The notes: generated by a model from the sequence alone, not told the origin. A DNA stretch of 64,000 nt from Erwinia pyrifoliae DSM 12163 (GCF_000026985.1 NC_017390.1:2540916-2604915), one strand, 5' to 3'. Positions 30,911-41,802 are shown, counted from the stretch's first letter. Program-made: numbers and translations.

Positions 30911-31687
30911 ATGAAACTGTCAATCATTGTTAACAGAAGCCAAACGGCGCACGACATTCAGCGCTATCCCCTTTACCCGTTACCCTTCCGCTTTTATCTT
31001 AAGCAGTTCGTGCTACTGGTGCTGACCGCCCTGGTTTTTATCTGGCTGTCGCGCAGCGGGAACTGGGATATGGCGCTTAGCCGTCTGTGGTACGACCCGC
31101 TCACTCACCGCTTCCCGTTGAAGGATAACCGCTGGCTGGATGTGGTCAACCATCGCCTGCTCAAAGATATGCTGATAGGTTTCGGCATCCTGCTGCTGCT
31201 GGCCGGTTGCCTGCGCCGCCAGCCGCGCTGGGTGCTGGTAGCCCTGATGATGGGGATCGGCCCGCTGGTGGTCGGAATATTAAAGGCCTGCAGCGCGCAC
31301 TCCTGTCCGTGGGACCTGCTGCAGTTCGGCGGCAAAGCCGTCTCTTATCCGCTGTTCGGCAGCGTGCCTGCTAACAGTGGGCCGGGTCGCTGCTTACCGG
31401 GCGGGCACGCATCCAGCGGTTTTAGCGCCATGGCGCTGTTTTTTCTGTTCTACCCGCGCCGCCCGTGCCTTGCCGTCATGTGCTGGTGGATGGCGGTAAC
31501 CATCGGGCTGGTAATGGGTTTTGGTCAGGTGATGCGAGGCGCGCACTTTTTGTCGCATAATCTGTGGTCGGCATGGTGGGTATGGCTGACACAATGTGTC
31601 ACTTTCGGGTGCGTTACGCATCTGCTTAAAAGACGAGGAATTGCCCCTGATAGAAGCCTTCAAACGGTCGCTGTTTCTCAGCATTAG
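30911..31687 (+). CDS. PAP2-superfamily membrane phosphatase
   Basis: A 258-residue inner-membrane protein with about five or six helices. PAP2-type motifs are in order: KACSAHSCPWDL (motif 1, about 125-136), PGGHASSGFSAM (motif 2, about 164-175) and MRGAHFLSHNLWSAW (motif 3, about 205-219). Motif 3 has H-F-L-S-H where the common PAP2 pattern has Asp at the last position, and motif 1 lacks the usual RP. I believe the CPWDL and AHFLSH forms mark a subfamily seen near lipid-A modification genes, but that is from memory. Likely substrate: a membrane lipid phosphate or diphosphate. It overlaps the ruined ybjG. Confidence 0.8.
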   Translation: MKLSIIVNRSQTAHDIQRYPLYPLPFRFYLKQFVLLVLTALVFIWLSRSGNWDMALSRLWYDPLTHRFPLKDNRWLDVVNHRLLKDMLIGFGILLLLAGCLRRQPRWVLVALMMGIGPLVVGILKACSAHSCPWDLLQFGGKAVSYPLFGSVPANSGPGRCLPGGHASSGFSAMALFFLFYPRRPCLAVMCWWMAVTIGLVMGFGQVMRGAHFLSHNLWSAWWVWLTQCVTFGCVTHLLKRRGIAPDRSLQTVAVSQH

Positions 31688-31945
31688 CACCGGCGCAGAG
31701 TCCCCCGGCTGGCTTATCGGACTGGCCACTTTTTTGTCCGCGATGCTATCGCCATTGTGCCGCTGCTGATTGTCGGGCTGTGGCTATGGGGGCCGCGCCG
31801 CCAGTTAACCTCACAGCGCGTACTGGTGGGGCTGCTCTCCTGCCTGTTTGCGCAAATCTTCTGGCAGTTATGGGGTAAGCCGCTGCTGTCATCCCTGTAT
31901 CGAGCGAAGTTTGCTTTTCCTGTCAGTAAAGGTAGGGTGCGCAAC
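31650..31945 (+). pseudogene. ybjG: ybjG (undecaprenyl-diphosphatase) remnant
   Basis: Two frames together match the ends of E. coli YbjG, a C55-PP phosphatase. N-terminal part (from about 31650): IEAFKRSLFLSISTG and GWLIGLATFLS; then a frameshift near 31740 and DAIAIVPLLIVGLWLWG. The C-terminal part FAQIFWQLWGKPLLSSLY and AFPVSKGRVRN follows directly. About 110 residues between them, which hold all three PAP2 catalytic motifs, are deleted. At the expected start, 9 bp after GAGGAA, the codon is ATA. The reading frame also runs past the normal end to 32029. The gene cannot make an active enzyme. Confidence 0.88.
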
Positions 31946-32029
31946 TCATATCACTATAAGAGCCTAAAATTTCAGGCCCTTGCCCCGACCCGAAATCAGG
32001 CTGCTCAGAATTTCATTGCTACGCAATAA

Positions 32030-32507
32030 CATGATTATTTCCTCCCTCATCCGTCACGTTGCGCAAATTACCCTGGATTAATACGGCTTTATTTTACCGT
32101 TTGCGCAAATGATTAAAATGACGGCAACCAGTAAGTCCTGATTGATATAGAATCATTGATTTGAAAAAGCTTTTGCGAATTCCATCAAAGCCACCTGCTA
32201 TTTTACACTTTGGCAAGCATCGCATAAAAATACATATTTAGCGTAAACATCTGGTAAAAAACAGGCAATTGGTTGAATTGGTCGCAAAAGTGACTTCATT
32301 TAGAAATTGATACTGAAAAGGTGGTGGAAATGTGATTCCGATCACCGGCAATTAATCATTCAGTACTTTCTTATCTATTCTGGGGTGGTAAAGTGTGCGC
32401 CATAAAATCACAGCAATTAATGATAGCCGTAAGTCAGAAAATTAATTCTGCTCTGACGGAAGGCGCAAGATTTAGTTAATTCATATCGCTTTAACACTGG
32501 AGAATTC
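32030..32507. other. Long sdaC upstream region with paired TTGCGCAA sites
   Basis: About 480 bp, AT-rich, no gene found. The palindrome TTGCGCAA occurs at 32059-32066 and 32101-32108, 42 bp apart centre to centre (about four helical turns). The rest presumably contains the sdaC promoter and leader. Confidence 0.5.
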
Positions 32508-33791
32508 ATGGATACATCCCAAACGGCGGTGCTGGCCCCCGAAGCAACCCAGGATGCCAGCACATGGCGTAAAACCGATACCATGTGGATGCTGGGTCTG
32601 TACGGCACCGCCATTGGTGCCGGCGTGTTGTTCCTGCCGATTAATGCCGGCATCGGTGGCCTGATCCCGCTGGTGATTATGGCGCTACTGGCCTTCCCAA
32701 TGACCTTTTTTGCTCACCGGGGGCTGTGCCGCTTCGTGCTTTCCGGACGTAAACCCGGCGAAGATATTACCGAAGTGGTTGAAGAGCATTTTGGCGTCGG
32801 TGCAGGTAAACTCATCACCCTGCTCTACTTCTTTGCTATCTACCCCATTCTGCTGGTGTACAGCGTTGCCATTACCAATACGGTTGAAAGCTTTATGACT
32901 CATCAGCTACAGATTCAGGCTCCGCCGCGTGCGCTGCTGTCACTGATTCTGATTATTGGCCTGATGACCATTGTGCGTTTCGGCAAAGAGATCATCGTCA
33001 AGACCATGAGCGTACTGGTTTATCCGTTTGTTCTGGTGCTGATGCTGCTGGCGCTGTATCTGATCCCCCACTGGAGTAGCGCGATTTTTGACAACGTCAG
33101 CCTGGAAGGCAGCGGCAAAGGTTTGATGATGACCCTGTGGCTGGCCATTCCGGTGATGGTGTTCTCTTTTAATCACTCGCCGATTATCTCCGCCTTTGCC
33201 GTGGCCAAGCGCGAAGAGTACGGCGACCAGGCGGAACCAAAGTGCTCTCGTATCCTGGCGCGCAGTCATATCATGATGGTTGCCACGGTGATGTTCTTCG
33301 TTTTCAGCTGCGTACTGAGCCTCACGCCGGAAAACCTGGCGGAAGCCAAATCACAGAACATTTCCATTCTGTCCTACCTGGCAAACCACTTTAATACGCC
33401 GCTGATGGCATGGCTGGCACCCATTATCGCTATGGTAGCCATTACCAAATCCTTCCTCGGCCACTATCTGGGCGCGCGTGAAGGCTTCAACGGTACGGTT
33501 AACAAGATGCTGCGCAGCCGGGGTAAAACCATTGCGGAGCAGAAGCTTAATCGCTTTACCGCAGTGTTTATGCTGGTAACCACATGGATTGTGGCAACGC
33601 TGGACCCGAGCATTCTGGGTTTGATTGAAAGTTTGGGCGGCCCGATTATCGCGGTGCTGCTGTTCCTGATGCCCATGTATGCCATCAACAAGGTTCCGGC
33701 TATGCGTCAGTACAGCGGTAAGCTGAGCAACGTATTTGTTGTGCTGGTCGGCCTGGTGGCGATTTCTGCGGTGGCCTGGAACCTGGCCTGA
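32508..33791 (+). CDS. sdaC: Serine:H+ symporter SdaC
   Basis: A 427-residue inner-membrane transporter of the hydroxy/aromatic amino-acid permease (HAAAP/SdaC) family with about eleven helices. Very close to E. coli SdaC: AWRKTDTMWMLGLYGTAIGA-like N-terminus, FFAHRGLCRFVLSG, VVEEHFGVGAGKLITLLYFF, HSPIISAFAVAKREEYGD and SFLGHYLGAREGFNG. It imports L-serine with protons. In E. coli it is joined to sdaB (serine deaminase); here it stands alone between the ybjG remnant and dacC, so its location is different. Confidence 0.92.
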   Translation: MDTSQTAVLAPEATQDASTWRKTDTMWMLGLYGTAIGAGVLFLPINAGIGGLIPLVIMALLAFPMTFFAHRGLCRFVLSGRKPGEDITEVVEEHFGVGAGKLITLLYFFAIYPILLVYSVAITNTVESFMTHQLQIQAPPRALLSLILIIGLMTIVRFGKEIIVKTMSVLVYPFVLVLMLLALYLIPHWSSAIFDNVSLEGSGKGLMMTLWLAIPVMVFSFNHSPIISAFAVAKREEYGDQAEPKCSRILARSHIMMVATVMFFVFSCVLSLTPENLAEAKSQNISILSYLANHFNTPLMAWLAPIIAMVAITKSFLGHYLGAREGFNGTVNKMLRSRGKTIAEQKLNRFTAVFMLVTTWIVATLDPSILGLIESLGGPIIAVLLFLMPMYAINKVPAMRQYSGKLSNVFVVLVGLVAISAVAWNLA

Positions 33792-33833
33792 TGCTGATGC
33801 CCGTCCGGTGAGGAGCCGGGCTTATCTCTTCAT

Positions 33834-33864
33834 CACGAGACGGGGGCTTTGGCCCCGTCTCGTG
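33834..33864. terminator. Strong bidirectional hairpin between sdaC and dacC
   Basis: A perfect 12-bp stem, CACGAGACGGGG (33834-33845) with CCCCGTCTCGTG (33853-33864), around a 7-nt loop, between convergent genes. No T-run on either side, so it may act by blocking exonucleases or with another factor. Confidence 0.65.
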
Positions 33865-33879
33865 GCTGGCGGCGGATCG

Positions 33880-35088
33880 TCATGAGAACCACTGGCCGAA
33901 CCAGCTGTTCATCTTCATTACCACGAAATCCCAGATTCGGCTAAACAATCCCCCCTCGTTCACCGCCTCCAGCACCACCAGCGGGCGCTGCTCAACGGTC
34001 TGGCCATTCAGCTGAAAATCAAGGGTTCCTACCACCTGGTTTTTCGCCAGCGGAGCGGTCAGCTGCGGCTGACTTAGCGTGAAGCTGGCTTTCAGGTTCT
34101 TCATCTGCCCGTGAGGCAGCGTGATCGCGGCGTCTTGCGCAACGCCGAGATTGACCTTCTGACGATCGCCATACCAGACGCGCTGAGTAACAAAAGCCTT
34201 TCCTGCTTTAACCGGCGTCACGGTTTCGAAATTGCGCAATCCCCAGGTCAGCAGTTTCTCGCTTTCGCGAAAGCGGATCGCATCGGTTGCCGCCCCCAGC
34301 ACCACGGAAATCATGCGCCGATCGCCATCGACCGCCGAAGCGACAAGGTTGTTGCCCGCTCCGGAGGTATGCCCGGTTTTGATACCGTCAACCTGCAGGC
34401 TGGTGCTCCACAAAAGGCGGTTTCGGTTGTACTGGCGAATGTTGTTGAAGGTAAATACTTTTTCTTTATGCAGCGCATACTCGTCCGGTACGTCGCGGAT
34501 CAGCGCCTGGCCAATCAGCGCCATGTCCCGTGCGGTGCTGTACTGCCCGCTGGCATCAAGGCCGTGCACGGTTTTGAAATGGGTATTTTTCAGCCCCAGC
34601 GCCTGCACATAATTGTTCATCAGGCCGACAAATGCGTCCTGACTGCCGGCGACATAGTCAGCCAGGGCAATACTGGCATCATTTCCGGACTGGATAACAA
34701 TGCCTTTGTTAAGTTCGGAAACCGCAATATGGTCACCGGGTTTGAGGAACATCAGGGAGGAACCTTTTAAGACCGGGTTACCGGTGGCCCAGGCATCTTT
34801 CCCTACGGTGACCAGATCATCCTTGCCAATCTTGCCCGCTTTTAGCGCCTGGCCGATAACATAGCTGGACATCATTTTCGTCAGGCTGGCCGGATCGAGA
34901 CGCAAATCGGCGTTGGATTCCGCCAGCACTTTGCTGCTGCTGTAGTCCATCAGGATCCAGGCTTTGGCATCAATTTGCGGCGCGGCGGGCATCTGTTGCG
35001 CACGGGCGCAAGAGAGCGTTAGCAATAACAGTGAATAGGTAGTGACCAGTGTCATCACACCGGTAGAAAGGCGCGTTTTTTTCTTCAT
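33880..35088 (-). CDS. dacC: D-alanyl-D-alanine carboxypeptidase DacC (PBP6)
   Basis: Periplasmic, membrane-anchored penicillin-binding protein that removes the terminal D-Ala of peptidoglycan pentapeptides. 402 residues (E. coli 400): signal peptide (about 1-30), catalytic domain with SLTK (Ser68 nucleophile, Lys71), SGN and KTG (GIKTGHTSG), then the beta-rich PBP5_C domain and a C-terminal amphipathic anchor, [20 protein letters not shown]. All catalytic motifs are intact. Confidence 0.96.
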   Translation of the reverse strand: MKKKTRLSTGVMTLVTTYSLLLLTLSCARAQQMPAAPQIDAKAWILMDYSSSKVLAESNADLRLDPASLTKMMSSYVIGQALKAGKIGKDDLVTVGKDAWATGNPVLKGSSLMFLKPGDHIAVSELNKGIVIQSGNDASIALADYVAGSQDAFVGLMNNYVQALGLKNTHFKTVHGLDASGQYSTARDMALIGQALIRDVPDEYALHKEKVFTFNNIRQYNRNRLLWSTSLQVDGIKTGHTSGAGNNLVASAVDGDRRMISVVLGAATDAIRFRESEKLLTWGLRNFETVTPVKAGKAFVTQRVWYGDRQKVNLGVAQDAAITLPHGQMKNLKASFTLSQPQLTAPLAKNQVVGTLDFQLNGQTVEQRPLVVLEAVNEGGLFSRIWDFVVMKMNSWFGQWFS

Positions 35089-35276
35089 GGTGTAACCAGG
35101 TATCCCTCTGAAAGACCAAGATAATTGACGCAGTGTCAGGCGATTAAACGTACTACATTAAGGCGTTGCTGCCTAAAAAAAAACCGTAGGGTGGTGGAAT
35201 TTGCTTATATTTACTCAACGCAGCGATTATTGGCCCCTTGCTCGTCACTACATCAGCGCCCGGGTCAGGCTATGGT

Positions 35277-35310
35277 AAAAGCGCCCTGAACCGTTGCCGG
35301 AGCGCTTTTA
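35277..35310 (-). terminator. Terminator of the gsi operon
   Basis: AAAAGCGC and GCGCTTTT flank an inner loop-containing stem; on the minus strand it follows the gsiD stop and ends with GCTTTTACC. Transcription of iaaA-gsiABCD probably stops here, before dacC. Confidence 0.7.
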
Positions 35311-35329
35311 AGGGGGAAAAATCAGCTGT

Positions 35330-36235
35330 TCAAACCTTCAGTTTCGGATCCAGCGCGTCGCGCAAGCCGTCTCCCAACAGATTAAATGCCAGCACGGTAA
35401 AGAAAATCGCCAGGCTGGGGAAAATCGCCACATGCGGTGCCAGTACCATATCCGCCTGTGCTTCATTCAGCATTGCCCCCCACTCCGGGGTCGGGGGCTG
35501 AGCGCCCAGCCCCAGGAAGGAGAGGCTGGCCGCAGAAATGATTGAGGTGCCGATGCGCATGGTGAAATAAACGACGATTGACGACAGCGTACCGGGCAGG
35601 ATATGGCGCACAATCAGGGTGAAATCAGAGGCGCCAATACTGCGCGCCGACTCGATCCAGGTCAGATGTTTCAGCACCAGAGTATTACCGCGCACCAGGC
35701 GGGCAAAGGCCGGAATACTGAAAATCGCCACCGCCAGAATGACGTTCGACATACCGCTGCCCATCACCGCCACCACCGCAATGGCCAGCAGAATGCCCGG
35801 AAAGGCAAACAGCACGTCACAGATACGCATGATCAGGCGGTCCCACCAGCCTTCATAATACCCGGCCAGCAGCCCGAGCGCGCTGCCAAACGCGGCACCG
35901 ACCGCCACCGAAAAGAAACCGGCGACCAGCGACAGACGGCTGCCCAACAGCACGCGGCTGAAGATATCGCGCCCCAGCGCGTCGACGCCAAACCAGTGCA
36001 GCTGTGAAGGCCCCTCGTTTAACCGGTCGTAGTCAAAATAGTTTTCCGCGTCGAAAGGAGCCAGCCACGGGGCAAACAGGGCTATCAGGACAAGCAACAG
36101 CACGAACACCGCAGCCACCATCGCCATATGCTGACGGCGAAAACGCCGACAGAACTCGCGCCAGGGGGTGCGAACCCGATCGGGGTAAATGAACGGCTGC
36201 GAAGAGAGTAAGGCATTACGTCGCCAGTTAATCAT
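35330..36235 (-). CDS. gsiD: Glutathione ABC transporter permease GsiD
   Basis: Inner-membrane permease of the DppC type, 301 residues. It has the N-terminal OppC_N segment, six helices, and the EAA loop [21 protein letters not shown]. The C-terminal [15 protein letters not shown] is the family's typical ending. Partner of GsiC; last gene of the operon. Confidence 0.95.
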   Translation of the reverse strand: MINWRRNALLSSQPFIYPDRVRTPWREFCRRFRRQHMAMVAAVFVLLLVLIALFAPWLAPFDAENYFDYDRLNEGPSQLHWFGVDALGRDIFSRVLLGSRLSLVAGFFSVAVGAAFGSALGLLAGYYEGWWDRLIMRICDVLFAFPGILLAIAVVAVMGSGMSNVILAVAIFSIPAFARLVRGNTLVLKHLTWIESARSIGASDFTLIVRHILPGTLSSIVVYFTMRIGTSIISAASLSFLGLGAQPPTPEWGAMLNEAQADMVLAPHVAIFPSLAIFFTVLAFNLLGDGLRDALDPKLKV

Positions 36236-36244
36236 CGTAGATCC

Positions 36245-37165
36245 TTACTGGTAGCGAATGGCTGGATTGATCGCCGCATACAGCATATCGACCAGCAGAT
36301 TAATCAGAATAAATTCCAGTGAAAACAGCAGCACTTCGGCCTGAATCACCGGATAATCGCGCATCGCTACCGAGTCCACCAGCAACCGCCCCAGGCCAGG
36401 CCAGTTAAACACCACTTCGACGACGATAGAACCACCCAGCAGAAAACCAAATTGCAGGCCCATCATGGTGACGACCGGGATCATAGCATTACGCAGACCA
36501 TGCTTCACCATCACCACCGCTTCAGGCACCCCCTTCGCCCGCGCGGTACGCATATAGTCTTCCTGTACAACCTCAACAAATGAGGCTCGGGTAAAGCGCG
36601 CCATCACCGCCGCTACCGCCGCACCCAGGGTAATGGAAGGCAGGATATAGTGTTGCCAGCTATCGGCTCCCACGGTTGGCAGCCAGCCAAGCTGTACGGA
36701 GAACACCTGCATCAGCAGAATGCCCAGGGCGAAAGCCGGGAACGAAATGCCCGATACCGCCAGCGTCATTCCTAAACGATCGGGCCAACGGTTGCGCCAC
36801 ACGGCGGAAACGACTCCAATGGCCATGCCGATCAGAACTGACCACAGCATGCTGGTCAGTGTAAGACCCAGCGTGGGCAAAAATCGTTGCGCGATTTCGG
36901 CAGAAACCGGCCGTTTCGACACCATTGAAACGCCAAAATCCCCCTGTAACGCACGGGTGATATAACGCCAGAACTGCTGCGGCAGCGGCAAATCCAGCCC
37001 TAACTGCTGGCGCACCATCGCCACCACTTCAGCATCGGCTTCGCGTCCGGCAATCAGTCGCGCCGGATCGCCCGGCAGCAGGTGCACAAACAGAAATACC
37101 AGCACGGCAACAATCAGCAGTGTGGGGATCAGGCCAAGCAGTCTTTTGAGAAAATAATTAAGCAT
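36245..37165 (-). CDS. gsiC: Glutathione ABC transporter permease GsiC
   Basis: DppB-type permease of 306 residues; E. coli GsiC has the same length. N-terminal [20 protein letters not shown] and EAA loop [20 protein letters not shown] are intact. The gene is 9 bp upstream of gsiD and is separated from gsiB by a strong hairpin. Confidence 0.96.
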   Translation of the reverse strand: MLNYFLKRLLGLIPTLLIVAVLVFLFVHLLPGDPARLIAGREADAEVVAMVRQQLGLDLPLPQQFWRYITRALQGDFGVSMVSKRPVSAEIAQRFLPTLGLTLTSMLWSVLIGMAIGVVSAVWRNRWPDRLGMTLAVSGISFPAFALGILLMQVFSVQLGWLPTVGADSWQHYILPSITLGAAVAAVMARFTRASFVEVVQEDYMRTARAKGVPEAVVMVKHGLRNAMIPVVTMMGLQFGFLLGGSIVVEVVFNWPGLGRLLVDSVAMRDYPVIQAEVLLFSLEFILINLLVDMLYAAINPAIRYQ

Positions 37166-37175
37166 GTTGTACCCT

Positions 37176-37197
37176 GCGCCTCCCTGGCGGGAGGCGC
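37176..37197 (-). promoter_or_regulatory. Intercistronic hairpin between gsiB and gsiC
   Basis: A perfect 9-bp GC-rich stem (37176-37184 with 37189-37197) and a 4-nt loop in the 40-bp gap. No T-run. It probably protects the upstream gsiB message, giving more binding protein than permease. Confidence 0.6.
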
Positions 37198-37205
37198 GTT
37201 AACCG

Positions 37206-38744
37206 TTACTTCAGATCTGCATCGTCAAAGTTGAACGACGTATCCGGCATCACGTAGAAACCGCTCAAATTGCGGGTGTTGGCTGAAATCAGCTTTTCTA
37301 CCACCAGCGGCGCCCAGGGCTGGTCATGCCAGATACGATCCTGCGCATCTTTGTACAGCGCGGCTTTTTTCTCACCGTCGGTGGTATTCAGCGCATCGCT
37401 CAAGTCTTTATCGACCTGAGGATTGCTATAAAAGGCGGTATTGAAGATGGTCGGCGGCCAGGACTGGGTGGCAAACAGCGGCGTCAGCGCCCAGTTCGCT
37501 TCACCGGTTGAGGCAGACCAGCCGGTATAAAACATGCGCACGCCGCTCTCTTTCTGACCTTTATCTTCCACCTGAGCCGCTCGCTGACCGGCATCCATCG
37601 CCGTCACTTCTACCTTGATCCCCACCTGAGCCAGCTGCTGCTGGGTAAACTGCAGCACTTTCTGCGCCGTACTGTGATTGTGCGAAGACCATAGCGTGGT
37701 GGTAAAGCCGTTGGGATAGCCTGCTTCTTTCAGGAGTTGACGCGCTTTCGCCGGGTTGTATTCCGGGGTCGCATACTGCTGCGCGTACTGGATAGACGGC
37801 GGCACAATGCCGCTGGCCGGGGTGGCGTACCCGGCGAAAGCCACCTTCGCCAGCGCCTGACGGTTAATGGCGTAGCCGATCGCCGCGCGCACCTTCGGGT
37901 CATTGAACGGCTTCTGCGTGACATTAAAGCTGATATAGCGCTGCATAATCGACGGCGAAGCCACCAGGTTCAGCCTGCTGTTTTTCTCCAGCAGTTTGGC
38001 TTGCTCAAACGGGATCGGGAAGGCAAAGTTCGCCTCGCCGGTTTGCAGCATTGCGGAACGGGTATTGTTATCCACCACCGGACGCCAGGTAATGCTGTCC
38101 AGCTTCGGATAGCCCGGTTTCCAGTAACCGCTGAACTTCGCCACCTTGACGAAATCGGTCTGATTCCAGGTGACAAACTGATACGGACCGGTACCGACCG
38201 GATGGAAAGCGATATCCTTGCCGTACTTCTTCAGCGCGGCCGGGGAAATCATCGCTGCGGCCGGGCTGGCCAAGGTATTAATAAACGCCGAGAACGGCTG
38301 CCTGAGGGTGATTTTCACCGTGTTCGCATCGACCACTTCGGTACTGGCGATGGTTTTAAACAGGTTAAAGCGCTTAAGATGGTTATCCGGGTTGCTGGCG
38401 CGGTCGAGGTTGGCTTTTACCGCTGCGGCATCAAACGCCGTGCCGTCCTGGAACGTTATCCCCTTCTTCAGCCTGATAACGTAACCTAGCCCGTCCGGGC
38501 TGGCCTGATAGCTGTCCGCCAGCACGTTTTCCAGTTTCATTTCTTTATCAAAGCCGAACAGCCCCTGATAGAACGACTTGGCCACCGCCTGCGACAACGT
38601 ATCGTTGGCATCGTAAGGATCGAGGGTAGTGAAGTTAGACGCCACCGCAATGGTGACATCCTTCGCCGCCAGGGCGGGAAGTGCAGCACAGCTGCCCAGC
38701 AGGCCGGCCGTTAACCATACAGTACGCGTACGCTTATTCATCAT
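37206..38744 (-). CDS. gsiB: Periplasmic glutathione-binding protein GsiB
   Basis: Peptide-type (cluster 5) solute-binding protein that delivers glutathione to GsiACD. 512 residues, the same as E. coli. Signal peptide ends ALPALAAKD (about residue 27); the SBP_bac_5 signature [17 protein letters not shown] and [18 protein letters not shown] are present. It lies 28 bp downstream of gsiA on the minus strand. Confidence 0.96.
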   Translation of the reverse strand: MMNKRTRTVWLTAGLLGSCAALPALAAKDVTIAVASNFTTLDPYDANDTLSQAVAKSFYQGLFGFDKEMKLENVLADSYQASPDGLGYVIRLKKGITFQDGTAFDAAAVKANLDRASNPDNHLKRFNLFKTIASTEVVDANTVKITLRQPFSAFINTLASPAAAMISPAALKKYGKDIAFHPVGTGPYQFVTWNQTDFVKVAKFSGYWKPGYPKLDSITWRPVVDNNTRSAMLQTGEANFAFPIPFEQAKLLEKNSRLNLVASPSIMQRYISFNVTQKPFNDPKVRAAIGYAINRQALAKVAFAGYATPASGIVPPSIQYAQQYATPEYNPAKARQLLKEAGYPNGFTTTLWSSHNHSTAQKVLQFTQQQLAQVGIKVEVTAMDAGQRAAQVEDKGQKESGVRMFYTGWSASTGEANWALTPLFATQSWPPTIFNTAFYSNPQVDKDLSDALNTTDGEKKAALYKDAQDRIWHDQPWAPLVVEKLISANTRNLSGFYVMPDTSFNFDDADLK

Positions 38745-38772
38745 CTGGGTTATCCCTTATGTTATGCAGCCA

Positions 38773-40620
38773 TCAGGCCCGGCTAATCGCGTGGCGCGCC
38801 ACAAAATGCCCGACACCGACTTCTATCAACGGATCCACTGCCGGTTCGTCGCCCAGGGCGCGAATCGGACTGGGTATTTCATCAACTAACAGTGCTCGTT
38901 CACGTCGACGGTGAGCCGGATCGGCTACCGGCACCGACGCCATCAGCTTACGGGTATAGGGGTGTTGAGGATGCTCAAATACCGCCTGACGCGGCCCGAT
39001 CTCCACGATCTGCCCAAGATACATCACCGCCACCCGGTGGCTGATACGCTCCACCACCGCCATATCGTGGGAGATAAACAAAAATGCGATGCCAAATTCG
39101 CGCTGTAAATCGAGCATCAGATTAATGATCTGCGCCTGAACCGAGACGTCCAGCGCCGATACGGCTTCATCGGCAATCACCACTTTTGGGTTAAGCGCCA
39201 GCGCGCGCGCAATGCAGATGCGCTGACGCTGGCCGCCGGAGAACTCATGCGGATAACGCCGCGCATGTTCCGCCAGCAACCCGACGCGCTCCAGCAGGCT
39301 TGCCACCCGCTGCTCCGCTTCTTGTCCCCGGGCAATACCATGAATCAGCAGCGGTTCCATGATTGAATAACCGACGGTCAGGCGGGGATCGAGCGAGGCA
39401 TACGGGTCCTGAAAAATAAACTGGATATCACGGCGTACATGCGACAGCGCCGGGCCGGATAAACGGTCAATGCGCTGACCATTAAAGGTAATGCTGCCGC
39501 CCTGGCTCGCCACCAGTCGCAGCAAAGAGCGCCCGGTGGTGGACTTGCCGCAGCCGGATTCCCCGACCAGCGCCAGCGTTTCACCGGCGCGCAGATCGAA
39601 GCTGACCTTCTCTACGGCGTGCACCCGGCGCTTCACCCGGTTGAAAATACCGCTGCGTATGTCAAAACGGGTCACCAGGTCACGCACCTGAAGGATGGGG
39701 GCTTTCTGCCTGTCGACCGTATCCTGCGGCACTTCCGTCGCCGTGACGCCAGTATCGGTCAGTGGAAATTTCGCGGGCAGATCGCGCCCGGCCATTTCCC
39801 CGAGTTTAGGGACCGCCGCCAGCAGCGCACGCGTGTACGGCTGTTGGGGTCGGCTAAAAATTGCCTCCACGCTGCCGCTTTCCACCACGTCACCGCGATA
39901 CATCACCTGTACCCGATCCGCCATCTCTGCCACCACGCCCATGTCGTGGGTAATGAAAATGACCCCCATCCGCATCTCTTTTTGCAGCACGCGGATCAGT
40001 TGCAAAATTTGCGCCTGAATGGTGACATCCAGCGCGGTGGTCGGCTCGTCAGCGATAAGCAACGCCGGACGGCAGGAGAGCGCCATAGCGATCATCACCC
40101 GCTGACGCATGCCGCCGGACAGCTGGTGTGGGTAGCGCGACAGCACATTTTTGGCTTCCGGAATGCGCACCAGATCGAGCATACGCCGCGCCTCGGCCAG
40201 CGCCCCGGCATGGTTTTTTCCCTGATGCAGGCGAATGGACTCGGCGATCTGCTCGCCAACCGAAAAGACCGGGTTAAGCGAGGTCATCGGTTCCTGGAAA
40301 ATCATCGCCATATCAGCGCCACGTATCCTGCGCAGCTGCGACTGAGTCAAAGTGGCAAGGTCAACCGGCGGCTGCTGTCGGCGGTGGAACCATATGCTGC
40401 CGCTGTCGAGGGTGCCGCCTCCCTGCTCCACCAGCCGCATCAGCGCCAGGGATGTTACTGATTTGCCGGAGCCGGACTCGCCGACAATCGCCAGCGTTTC
40501 ACCGGCATGTACGTCCAGCGACAGATTTTTCACCGCCTGAATGTGCTGACCTTCACGCGTAAAGCTGACGCTCAGATCGCGTACCGACAAGACCTTGTCC
40601 TGATGTGAAAACGCGCTCAT
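38773..40620 (-). CDS. gsiA: Glutathione ABC transporter dual ATPase GsiA
   Basis: 615 residues with two fused ATPase domains (E. coli 623). Domain 1: Walker [10 protein letters not shown], signature [15 protein letters not shown], Walker [13 protein letters not shown]. Domain 2: [36 protein letters not shown]. Each is followed by an oligopeptide-transporter C-terminal segment. The second Walker B has EAVSALD where EPTSALD is common, as is usual in this group. Its ATG overlaps the iaaA stop (TGATG). Confidence 0.96.
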   Translation of the reverse strand: MSAFSHQDKVLSVRDLSVSFTREGQHIQAVKNLSLDVHAGETLAIVGESGSGKSVTSLALMRLVEQGGGTLDSGSIWFHRRQQPPVDLATLTQSQLRRIRGADMAMIFQEPMTSLNPVFSVGEQIAESIRLHQGKNHAGALAEARRMLDLVRIPEAKNVLSRYPHQLSGGMRQRVMIAMALSCRPALLIADEPTTALDVTIQAQILQLIRVLQKEMRMGVIFITHDMGVVAEMADRVQVMYRGDVVESGSVEAIFSRPQQPYTRALLAAVPKLGEMAGRDLPAKFPLTDTGVTATEVPQDTVDRQKAPILQVRDLVTRFDIRSGIFNRVKRRVHAVEKVSFDLRAGETLALVGESGCGKSTTGRSLLRLVASQGGSITFNGQRIDRLSGPALSHVRRDIQFIFQDPYASLDPRLTVGYSIMEPLLIHGIARGQEAEQRVASLLERVGLLAEHARRYPHEFSGGQRQRICIARALALNPKVVIADEAVSALDVSVQAQIINLMLDLQREFGIAFLFISHDMAVVERISHRVAVMYLGQIVEIGPRQAVFEHPQHPYTRKLMASVPVADPAHRRRERALLVDEIPSPIRALGDEPAVDPLIEVGVGHFVARHAISRA

Positions 40621-41546
40621 CAGGGTTCCTCCTGATAAATAGCCACCACGGGCGCTTCGCCCTCCACGCCATAAGCGCGATACATCCCTTCGCTATTGAA
40701 CGGCAGCGCCAGGTTGCCAGCAGCATCGACGGCAATCAGCCCACCGCTGCCACCCAGCGCGGGGATTTTCTGCATAATAACCTGATGCGCCGCCTGTTCC
40801 AGCGACAGCCCGCCATATTCCATCAATGTGGCCACATCATAAGCAGCCAGCAGGCGCATAAAGACTTCTCCGCTTCCGGTACAGGAGACGGCAACCCCGG
40901 CGCTGGCATAGCATCCCGCACCGGGTAGCGGCGAATCGCCAACGCGCCCGAACTGCTTATTGGTTATGCCGCCGGTCGAGGTGGCTGCGGCCAGATTGCC
41001 GGCACCATCGCACGCCACGGCTCCCACGGTGCCAAATTTACGATCGGGATCGATTGGGTCACCGTCATGATCCAACCGCATTTGCCCGGCTGCGATAGCG
41101 CTTTCCAGCTGGGCGCGGCGCTGAGGGGTAGAAAAAAAGTGATTTTCGACCATTTCAAGGCCCTGCGCCGCCGCAAACGATTCCGCGCCTTCACTGATAA
41201 ACAGGACATGCGGGCTGTTTTCCAGCACCGGATTGCGTACGCGGGTCACCCCCGCCACAGCCCCGGCCGCGCGCGTTCTGCCATCCATTATGCAGGCATC
41301 AAGTTCATGATGCCCCTGATGGGTAAAAACCGCGCCGCGCCCGGCATTAAATAGCGGACATTCTTCCAGCTGGCGCACCGCCCCGGTAACCACATCCAGC
41401 GCGCTCTGCCCCGCTGCAAGGCTGGCCTGCGCGCCTGCAATAATCTGTGATAACGCCTGACGATAATGTTGCTCTTTGTTGGCATCCATGCTGGCACGCG
41501 CAATAGCACCGGCACCGCCATGAATTGCAATCGTCGCTTTGGCCAT
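40620..41546 (-). CDS. iaaA: Isoaspartyl peptidase/L-asparaginase IaaA
   Basis: Ntn-hydrolase made as a precursor that cuts itself into alpha and beta chains; it hydrolyses isoaspartyl dipeptides and asparagine. 308 residues. The cleavage site is Gly-Thr in [11 protein letters not shown], so the nucleophile is about Thr173. Also conserved: [52 protein letters not shown] and GTGEVFMR-like [14 protein letters not shown]. First gene of iaaA-gsiABCD, pairing peptide degradation with glutathione import. Confidence 0.95.
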   Translation of the reverse strand: MAKATIAIHGGAGAIARASMDANKEQHYRQALSQIIAGAQASLAAGQSALDVVTGAVRQLEECPLFNAGRGAVFTHQGHHELDACIMDGRTRAAGAVAGVTRVRNPVLENSPHVLFISEGAESFAAAQGLEMVENHFFSTPQRRAQLESAIAAGQMRLDHDGDPIDPDRKFGTVGAVACDGAGNLAAATSTGGITNKQFGRVGDSPLPGAGCYASAGVAVSCTGSGEVFMRLLAAYDVATLMEYGGLSLEQAAHQVIMQKIPALGGSGGLIAVDAAGNLALPFNSEGMYRAYGVEGEAPVVAIYQEEP

Positions 41547-41802
41547 TATTCAATTTACCCTGTAACAAATCAGCATGAAAAACACTGGGTTAGAATATAT
41601 TTCTCGTGAAAATAACCCTTTTGACTATAGGTAGGCGGTATAAAGTTGTAAAGCGGAATATTTACCCGTGAATTATAACTAATCGTTCTAAGATAAACCC
41701 TAACGACGTTTAAAGCCCGGCAGCACGGGTAAACGTGACCCTGCAGCGGATTCACGCCATAATAATGCCATCAGATTTAGTCCATCTTTTGGAGAACAAC
41801 CA

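Noticed and set aside
31757..32029. A 90-codon membrane protein gene
   Set aside because: Its first part matches the second helix region and its later part the C-terminus of YbjG, so it is a section of the ybjG remnant with read-through past the old end.
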